Part shown: piece by piece, positions 6,645 to 12,457 of the stretch
Numbering within the stretch: the stretch's first letter is position 1
Layout: every line of letters starts with the position of its first letter
Assembly (NCBI GenBank): GCA_022592445.1
Contig: JABYQR010000679.1
Location: 1-12,457 of the forward strand
Origin: Cytidiella melzeri
Lineage: Eukaryota; Basidiomycota; Agaricomycetes; Polyporales; Irpicaceae
DNA length: 12,457 bases
Reading direction: 5' to 3'
Made by a program: the position numbers and the translations under genes
Notes under the pieces: generated by a model
Seen by the model: only the letters and a program-made list of their open reading frames with translations
Told to the model about the DNA's origin: nothing
Database searches by the model: none

Positions 6645-7493
6645 ATGGCTGAAGAAGTTGCCACCCCTGTCCCTACTTCGACATCATCTGCTTATTGGAA
6701 CACCCCTCTCGCCGGACCGGAGAATTATCTCACGTGGCAAATCCAACTTAGCGACATCCTCCAAGAATTGGATCTCTGGGGGCATGTTAGCGGAACTGTG
6801 GAGAAGCCGAGGCGAGGAGATACTAGCAAATGGGAAGCCAAAGATCAGAAGGCGCTTACCACAATCCGTCTCCGCATCAACAACAATATGATGTTGCATT
6901 TGATGGCCGCCGAAACTTTGAAGGAGGCTTTTGATGCCTTGGCCATTGTTTTTGCCACTCAGGGCAGTGTTGCCCGTGTCGTTATCTGACAAAAACTTTT
7001 TAGTTACCGCATCGACGCGACAGAGGATCTCACGGTGAAGATCCAAGACATTAAGCATCTCTGGATTGAATATAATATGGTTTGGGGAACCGCTACCGCA
7101 TTGGGCGATAACAATCTCGCGATGTGCATTCTCTTGGTGTTACCGGAATCTTGGGACGCATTTGTTTCCGTCACCGCCGCTGATGGCGATCTCACCTCTG
7201 CCAGCCTTATTGGCCGTATTGTGTAGGAGGAATCTCGGCGCAAGTCCCGCGGCACTGCCCAGACTTTTGCAGCCACTCGCGTTGTGCCGAAGAAACGGCG
7301 TTTTTGCACTGGAGTCACTTGTCACAAGTGTGGCAAGGAGGGTCACATCAGACCCGAATGTGAGGAACAGGACAAGCCCGCCGCTCAGTCTAATTTGGCG
7401 ACTCCGCCGGCAGCTTACTCAATGGTCGCTACGGACCCCCTCGCTACGATTGGTTCGCATGCTCACACCGACGCACCGGAATATAGCTTCTAG
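6645..7493 (+). pseudogene. gag: Copia-type gag with CCHC zinc knuckle, two in-frame stops
   Basis: The ATG at 6645 (context CATCATGG) opens a frame of 282 codons ending at TAG 7491-7493, broken only by TGA 6987-6989 and TAG 7224-7226, with no frameshift. The upstream 93 bases are open too but have no ATG. Residues 15-190 follow the UBN2/gag-polypeptide pattern of Ty1/copia elements: AYWNTPLAGPENYLTWQIQ, then W..KDQKAL.TIRLRI, KEAFDAL, KLFSYRID, LPESWDAF and LIGRI. A basic stretch (PKKRRF) precedes the knuckle CHKCGKEGHIRPEC (CX2CX4HX4C), which binds nucleic acid. The protein should form the virus-like particle shell and package element RNA. Each stop differs by one C-to-T change from a sense codon that fits the family (CGA, CAG). 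The final TAG may also be secondary. Confidence 0.85.
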
Positions 7494-7524
7494 GCAACTC
7501 GCGTTTGTTCTCACGCTCTGCTCG

Positions 7525-7535
7525 TTGAGGGGGAG
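7525..7535 (+). other. Polypurine tract
   Basis: GAGGGGGAG lies immediately before the 3' LTR start at 7536, as required for plus-strand DNA priming in LTR retroelements. Confidence 0.75.
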
Positions 7536-7762
7536 TGTTGTTATTTTAGGTTTTCCTGCTTTTTTGTTTGTATCCGCTTGTTCCCGCCGCCCGCCTTTCC
7601 GTCATTCCGCGCGGATTACTCACTTTGACATTCCCGTTTCGACCTATCCGTTTCTCTAAAATATTATAAAAACCCTGTATTTTTGTGGTTGTCTAATAAC
7701 ATTGAGTTCCCTTAGTTTCAAGCCCCCTCCCGTGGGCGCATCAAAACCCTGCATTTACAACA
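7536..7762 (+). repeat. 3' LTR of the gag-only element
   Basis: Begins TGTTGTTATTTT and ends TTTACAACA, the same 227-bp length as the 5' copy and gapless with it. It is followed at once by the right AGTTG target copy. Confidence 0.9.
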
Positions 7763-7767
7763 AGTTG
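7763..7767. repeat. Right target-site duplication AGTTG
   Basis: Exact copy of 6252-6256, directly after the CA end of the 3' LTR. Confidence 0.9.
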
Positions 7768-8850
7768 AAACAATCAATCAGTGATATCTCATCCATAAAT
7801 ATGTACTCTACATACTGCAAGTTACTTTTAATTCCACTTAGAGCACCTAGTTGTTCAGTTTTTACAATAAGGGTTGATACTCAGCATCAAATGATAAGTA
7901 GAACCACCAATCAGCAATGCAGCTGATCCAGTAGGTGCAATCCAAAGGAACCGATAAGCTTAATTGTGACGGGTATAAAAATGTATCAATGATTTAAGAA
8001 CTTGAGATTCACTGTACCAGTCATTCCACCCAAATACATTTCAGCTGAGACGGTATTTCAAGTGTTGAGTGATTTGCTATGATTTTGGAAGCTCTGGCCT
8101 GTTCAGTGTTCAATGTATAGCTACTTAAAATTCATTGATAAGGGAGCAATCTTCCTTAGATGCTGCTTTGAATATCTTTTCATAATATGGAATATCAATG
8201 ACTTCTACAAGATCAATACGATGTTTGTGCTTTTTGATTGCCTTTGATGCAGCTACCTGTCCATGTTGATTGCTCAAAATTTCATCTTTGGTCTTGTTCA
8301 ATAATTTTTGCCAGTGATAACAGCTAGGTGTTGTATCATCTACTGTTGGATATCAACAGAGTGGTCATCTGCAATCAAAAACCCATTCCTTTTGAGCAGG
8401 TCTTCAGTATCCACCATATGTTCTAGCTGTAATATTGTTGATCTGTTGATAGGTCCCATGTCTGTTACATTATGCTCATCAAAACCACATTGTTCCGAAT
8501 CAAGTATACCAATGAATTCTTCTTCAGTTCCGTCTAGCATGTCATTACCAAATTGGTGGCATAGAAACAACATCTAGAGTTTTTGTTTCTTGTTGTGCTG
8601 CAGAATCATCTCTGGCATCATAACATTCATATCGCAGATTGAAATCATTTATAATATATGTGTATTGCTGGGGAAAGTTTTAGTTGTTGAACTCATCACT
8701 CCAAGTCAAGTCTTTTGACTTCAACTCTAAACACGAGCACCATGAGTTGAAAAGTGCCAGCATAGTCATACAGTAGTCTTCTTGATTGCCTTTATCTTCT
8801 TGCAGTAGGATACCATCTACAAAGTCTACGCGCCTGATTCCCATTAAGGG
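7768..8850 (-). pseudogene. Helitron helicase, pre-helicase region and motifs I-II
   Basis: From 8850 down the frame reads RVDFVDG, EDKGNQEDYCMTMLALFNSW and DLTWSDEFNN, then a TAA, then FNLRYECYDARDD: the linker seen between Rep and helicase in fungal Helitron proteins. A shift enters 8573-8340 (for example FGNDMLDGTEEEFIGILDSE), and another leads to LLNKTKDEILSNQHGQVAAS and YEKIFKAASKEDCSLINEF with two stops. KIIANHSTLEIPSQL marks the helicase start near 8090. The Walker A loop is ruined: GGMTGTVN at about 8030-8007, with the expected Lys codon reading AAT and a frameshift just after. Motif Ia APTGSAALLIGGSTYH runs from 7938; motif II DEIS is at 7782-7793. The segment stops at the AGTTG target site, where the gag-only element entered. 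Confidence 0.75.
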
Positions 8851-9446
8851 TGGTTCAAGACACTGACAAACGTCTCATAGAAGGTGCTGATAAGTAACAA
8901 AGTGAAGGCTACATCGAGATATAGGAGAGCCACTTGAAACGAGGAACAGAGTGACGCACAGTCCAATAGATGCTCTTGTCCACTTGATTGAGGAGAGTGT
9001 GTCCATCCCCGAGAGAGATACATGAAATCATGACTACAGCAAACCACCAAACATGTCAGCCCTGCAACACCAAGCCTACACAGCACCACAAGAGCAATGT
9101 GGTACATCAGGAAACACGACGAGTGCTACGGAGATCTACATAGCTCTGGTAGTTACAGTGGGGCGGGTAAACAAGTGCCCCTCAGGTAGCATAGTCATTA
9201 ATAGGTATTAGCTAGGTAGCGCTCCGTAGCATGCTCTCATATTTATGCGTCTCCGTAGCTCTTTGAAAATATCTTCTTCTCTACGTAGTTCAAGTCATGT
9301 AGCACCCCGTAGCACCCTGTAGCACCATACGAGAACAGCAATCCAAATTTGATTGCATATGACAAAGATTCCGGAAGCACATGTGAACTATTATAGACGT
9401 TGGTTATTCAGGAAGCCGCTGTATCTAATCCGAGTCACTGCCTGTG
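8851..9446. other. Gene-free stretch with GTAGC-type repeats
   Basis: No frame here looks coding; the 88-codon minus-strand open frame at 8844-9107 has no recognisable composition or continuation. The segment separates the broken start of the Helitron from the last exon of the DUF6532-type gene and must contain the Helitron breakpoint near 8850 plus the 3' region of that gene. Repeats within it are listed separately. Confidence 0.5.
9125..9326. repeat. Short CTCCGTAGC repeats in both orientations
   Basis: CTCCGTAGC is found at 9222-9230 and 9251-9259, its exact reverse complement GCTACGGAG at 9125-9133, and related CCCGTAGC and CCTGTAGC units at 9306-9313 and 9316-9323. Between them is CAGTGGGGCGGG (from 9156), a form often seen at DNA-transposon ends. 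Clusters of such short motifs near termini are known as subterminal repeats of CACTA-like elements; here that is inference. Confidence 0.55.
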
Positions 9447-11738
9447 TTATCCGCGACCCGCCGTCCAATCCTCCAGGTCCTGCAATGCGCTCTCCTTGGC
9501 CATGTTTGAAAGTCCTGCCTGCTTCTCATCCGCCAGGCTGAACCCTCCGAGTTGGCTTGTTTGCAAAGCACAATGAGATGCAGATATGATGTATGAAGAA
9601 CACAACTGATACTCACAGAACTGTCTTATACATAGCGCTGCGGATTTTCGTTGTGACCATTTGATTAAGTGCCGCCCAGTCTTCGAGGTGGCGGAGGTGT
9701 TCCGTGAAGACGGTCTTGTACGTACTTTCACGAAATTTGTGGGTCCTATCCTTCTGTATTAGTTGTCCAGTCGACCAGCGCTGCAACCCATAGCGAACCT
9801 AGTGACTCGGACTATATATCAATAATTCAAGCTCAACCCCGAAGTCAGTGCTTACCATTGTCAGTAGCAGTGCAATAGTTGGTAATGGCAGCGGGTCGAA
9901 AAGGCTGCGGAACTCCACACCAGGCGGCGGTCGAGTAGAGCCTCCGGATCGGCAAGCGATGATGTCCTGCAGTGCGTGCACGATGATTGGTACCAACATC
10001 AGCCCGCGAGGTGGATCTTCCCCAAAGTTCTTGTTGGGTTTGTCAGCAGTGAGTAGCTGAGACAGTAACCAGGCGAAGACACACACCTTGTAACAGTAAC
10101 GGTTGGCATTACCGAGGTGCCCAACTGGCTCGAGTAACCGCTTCACAAGGTCAGCGTTTGCCTGTACTGTATCGTCATTTGTTACATCTTGTACTAGCCC
10201 ATATGTCTCCACAATCCTGTTGCAGATCTTGTCTTTAACATCACCTCAGAAAGTAGAGGCTCGATTGACAATCTGCAAATTGGTGAGCACTAGCATAAGA
10301 GTAGATGACCGGCCGTACCAAATTATAGATCCTTGTGGCTTCCTCATTATCACGGGAGTATGCGCGCTCAAACTCTTGACAAGATGCGTGAAACACCTCT
10401 CTTGCCCATGCGTACTGGGTGTCATGCTCTGAAAACGCAACCTCGGTTAGTATCTTCAGTTCATATCGAAGGATGGACCGGGAAATTATTTTTGCAGTGG
10501 CCCCCGAGTAATCTCCCTCTTTCGGCTTAGTAGTGAGAGCAGGCTTGACACCGCCTTTGTACTCGAGTTCACTATGAGGAGGTGGTGCAGCAGATGATAG
10601 AGTAGTGCGAGGCCGCTTGTGTTGATGCTGTGCTTGGCCGTCCAAAGACGATTGTGCTCGCCCCCGGCGCCGAGGCTCCTCACCCAATGCAGGCTCTGTT
10701 GCCGTGTCTTGGATTTCACGAGCTCCTAGTAACAATAAGCTATAGTTAGATACAGTCCGGCTGTGTAGACATAGAGCCACTTACTATAGGGACTTGGAGC
10801 GGTATTGTCAAATCATGACTCGGAAGTGGCAGGCCAGCCCCAACGGGCAACGTGGCAGTTGAGTTGAGCGGGGGCAACGATGGCAACGACAGTCGGCTCG
10901 GAGAACGACTGGGAGGAGGAGAGTCAATCATAGACATGCAATCACTAGCTCGCGAGGAATGACGGCTATGGGACCGCGAAGGCAATTGTGACAGACGTGA
11001 CAGATCCTCAACATGAGCTGCAAATACCGCTGGCGTGATGGCACACTCCTGCCTCGTGTCCACTAGCAGAGGTGTGACCATGTTGGTAGCCACTACTGTC
11101 ACCTTAGGATTGTTGACGCGACGTATCAGCCTTTTGGGAGGTTGCTGGGTTGTTTCGATGGTTCCTCTCGACTGAAACTGAGATACAATGAGAATTAACA
11201 ACTTCTCGTAATTTTTGTGACATACCGGAGACTCGTATGATACGAAGTCATTGTCTTCTTCCTCAGGTGAGAAATTGTTGTCCTCCTCTTCGATGTTGGC
11301 ATCTCTTGCGCCGGCGTTGTCGTTTTTAAGAGCTGCATAGCAGCGGGACGTGCAGAGATTCCAGCAGTTCCTCGCTTACCGCTTTCTATGTGTGCTGTCA
11401 GCTTTCGGAGTATAGACAAGGATATAGCTGACCTTTAGCTTGAGATTGCTTTAGGGCTTTGTTCTCTTTCTTGAGCTTTTCAGCAATTTTCTGAAGGTTT
11501 TCATAGTCTGTGACAGAGCAAGGTCAGCTAAACAAGTGACACCGGACGCATTGGAATCTTACCCAGGTTTGCCTGTTTGGATGACTTCTTCCGCTCTCGT
11601 TTGTCGTAGAAGGAGCAGCGACGCGGGGCTTCTTGCCACTGTTGTACTCTTAGCAGGTGGTGTTTGAGGATTGTCACCGTCTGACATGTCGTCCTCTGAG
11701 ACCTGCGCCTCTTGAGCTTTCTTCTTTGTCCTAGGCAT
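9447..11738 (-). pseudogene. DUF6532-type protein gene, nine exons, broken
   Basis: Predicted exons: 11563-11738, 11433-11507, 11226-11332, 10785-11171, 10319-10725, 10087-10272, 9856-10029, 9617-9798, 9447-9555. All introns are GT...AG, 46-61 nt except the second (100 nt), several with CTGAC or CTAAC branch sites. The product would be about 600 residues: basic/acidic start (MPRTKKKAQEAQVSEDD), a coiled coil (DYENLQKIAEKLKKENKALK), an acidic stretch, a Ser/Pro-rich linker, then the conserved domain (IISRSILRYELKILTEVAF, RSLFDPLPLPTIALLLTM, FTEHLRHLEDWAALN) and a short tail ending at TAA 9447-9449. DUF6532 is a family of unknown function, expanded in mushroom-forming fungi. Defects: exon 1 needs a frame change before its 3' end; intron 10726-10784 joins out of phase unless a weak donor four bases on is used; TGA at 10246-10248 (one C-to-T from CGA) stops the domain. 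Confidence 0.72.
11333..11432 (-). other. Intron 2 of the DUF6532-type gene, possibly two introns with a 6-nt exon
   Basis: The donor is GTCAGC at 11432 and the final acceptor CAG at 11333. Inside lies an acceptor ATAG (ending 11386), six bases (11380-11385), then a strong donor GTAAGC at 11379. Removing one 100-nt intron, or two 47-nt introns around the six bases, both keep the reading frame and differ by two codons. RNA would decide. Confidence 0.5.
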
Positions 11739-11966
11739 GAGAGTCTTATAGTGGTCGAGACGTCACTGAAAATGAGTCAGCGATTAGACGTGGCAGAGAG
11801 GATGGGGAGGGGGGGGAAGAGAGAGGTAGCCGAATAGCACACAAAATCAGTAAGTGAAAAATGAATCGCTGACTCAAAATTTGAGCACCATGACTACGCA
11901 TCGGAGCTTGCGGAAAACCTCTGGACCTACTCACTGCTTGCTTCGCCTCGCCTTGCGTGTTCTGCT
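11739..11966. promoter_or_regulatory. Divergent promoter region with 13-bp inverted repeat
   Basis: This 228-bp gap lies head to head between the DUF6532-type gene (-) and the transposase gene (+). TGAGTCAGCGATT at 11773-11785 and AATCGCTGACTCA at 11864-11876 are exact reverse complements. Each contains a TGA(G/C)TCA core, the site bound by Gcn4/AP-1-type bZIP factors. A run of eight G occurs at 11809-11816. A branch site plus acceptor (CTGACTCATTTTCAG, minus strand, ending at 11769) might instead mark a 5' UTR intron of the minus-strand gene. Shared control of the two genes is inferred. Confidence 0.5.
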
Positions 11967-12457
11967 ATGTCTCATCGATGCTTTCATTGTGGTACGTGAA
12001 GCCTACTCGCAGGGGCTCAAAGCGCATATCCAGCTAAACAATGTTTGCCGGAAATCTTGGAGCGCGAGAATGGGCTCCGAGTCAACATCTGCGTCAGTGT
12101 TATCCGAGTCCGACAAGGCATACTCATCATCAGTCACCGTTGAAGATACCGACAGTCACGGCAGCGCACCTGATACTTATGAGGTGCATACACCACCGTC
12201 ACCACTTTCAGACTTGCCACCATCAAAGCGAACACGAGTTGAGGTCGAGGAGGACATTGGTGAAGGATGCGAGGCTGGCGGCATGCCGAAGAACCCTTTT
12301 ATCGACGACTACTGGTATAAATCTGGGAAGGCGGGAGCTGCAACGAGTCGAGGGAAAACTCTGTTTGAAGCGATGCATCATGAAAGGCAGCAACAAGAGG
12401 CTCAAGAAGACATACCGTGGGCTCCCTTTGCCAGTGAAGAGGAGTGGGGGTTGGCTC
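11967..12457 (+). pseudogene. Plavaka-type transposase, N-terminal part, runs off the window
   Basis: The ATG at 11967 opens MSHRCFHC, then a one-base frame change is needed at about 11991 to reach a frame open from 11992 to the right edge (155 codons). That frame starts YSQGLKAHIQLNNVC, so the two parts together look like one degenerate C2HC/C2H2 zinc finger at the N-terminus. It continues with a Ser/acidic stretch, PPSPLSDLPPSKRTRVEVEE, KTLFEAMHHERQQQEAQE and WAPFASEEEWGLA. This order (finger, acidic linker, PPSKR..VE, then the WAPF.SEEEW block just before the catalytic region) is what I know from Plavaka transposases of basidiomycetes, DDE enzymes related to CACTA. The catalytic core lies beyond the window. 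The frameshift may be real decay or a sequence error; a 21-nt GT...AG segment here is too short for an intron. Confidence 0.62.

Larger units (their letters stand above)
6257..7762 (+). mobile_element. Short gag-only Ty1/copia-type LTR element (TR-GAG-like)
   Basis: The 1506-bp element has two 227-bp LTRs, AGTTG target duplications on both sides, a primer site, a leader, one gag frame with copia-type features, and a polypurine tract directly before the 3' LTR. The internal region is only 1052 bp and holds no protease, integrase or reverse transcriptase, so the element must have moved with enzymes supplied by an autonomous relative. This matches the class described in plants as TR-GAG (terminal repeats with only GAG). 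An internal deletion derivative of a full copia element is the alternative origin. The two LTRs differ at 11 of 227 positions with no gaps, so insertion is not recent. Confidence 0.88.
2762..8850 (-). mobile_element. Decayed, nested Helitron (helicase part, Rep missing)
   Basis: Three minus-strand segments (7763-8850, 5758-6256, 2762-4132) together spell, in order, the parts of a Pif1-type Helitron helicase and its C-terminal extension. They are separated by two insertions. Helitrons are rolling-circle DNA transposons whose single protein normally has an N-terminal HUH Rep nuclease followed by a superfamily 1 helicase. Here the Rep part and its two-tyrosine motif are not visible; recognisable coding begins abruptly near 8850. 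The segments carry several frameshifts and stops, are AT-rich and poor in CpG compared with the right 3 kb, and cannot encode a working protein. The true element ends are not established. Confidence 0.75.

Noticed and set aside
7066..7659. Plus-strand 197-codon frame across the gag 3' half and LTR
   Set aside because: It is longer than the gag pieces but in another frame, lacks the zinc knuckle, and reads into the LTR; the gag frame has the domain pattern.
8844..9107. Minus-strand 87-codon open frame
   Set aside because: Composition is not protein-like, it continues into no known domain, and at its 3' end it overlaps the Helitron coding frame in another frame.
11992..12013. 21-nt intron in the transposase N-terminus (GTACGT...CAG)
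   Set aside because: Too short to be spliced, and removing it destroys the zinc-finger frame.

Overview
The window looks like a transposon-dense stretch of a basidiomycete (Agaricomycetes-type) fungal genome. Three things point there: a spliced gene with eight short introns (most 46-61 nt, GT...AG, CTRAY-like branch sites) that resembles the fungal DUF6532 family; a Plavaka-type transposase N-terminus; and a Helitron helicase of the kind common in these fungi. I see no intact single-copy host gene. Nearly every coding stretch is broken by stops or frameshifts.

Layout. 1-300 (+) is the end of an unrecognised open frame entering from the left edge. 287-1326 (+) is a decayed Ty3/gypsy-type gag. 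About 1502-2137 (+) is an unrecognised, frameshifted coding remnant. 2138-2761 has no gene, only short direct repeats and a perfect 9-bp hairpin. From about 8850 down to 2762 (- strand) runs a decayed Helitron helicase with a C-terminal peptidase-like domain; its Rep (HUH) part is absent. Two later insertions split it. One, about 4129-5757, carries a minus-strand LTR-like block with a TATA box, ACAATAG/19-bp minisatellites and an intron-like duplication. The other, 6257-7762, is a complete short Ty1/copia-type element: 227-bp LTRs about 95% identical, a perfect 5-bp target duplication AGTTG, a primer site matching an initiator-tRNA anticodon arm, a polypurine tract, and only a gag gene (UBN2-like plus CCHC knuckle), with no room for pol. 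It sits between motifs II and III of the Helitron helicase, so the reading frame resumes across it once it is skipped.

8851-9446 is non-coding with repeated CTCCGTAGC motifs in both orientations. 9447-11738 (-) is a nine-exon DUF6532-type gene with one in-frame TGA and at least two reading-frame problems. A 228-bp divergent intergenic region carries a 13-bp perfect inverted repeat with bZIP-like TGA(G/C)TCA cores. It separates that gene from a Plavaka-type transposase N-terminus (11967 to the right edge, +) with a degenerate zinc finger.

The history I infer: an old AT-rich, CpG-poor Helitron was invaded by LTR elements, the copia-type one most visibly, and later decayed partly by C-to-T changes. 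The right 3 kb is a separate, more GC-rich block that may be part of a Plavaka transposon with DUF6532 as a linked gene.
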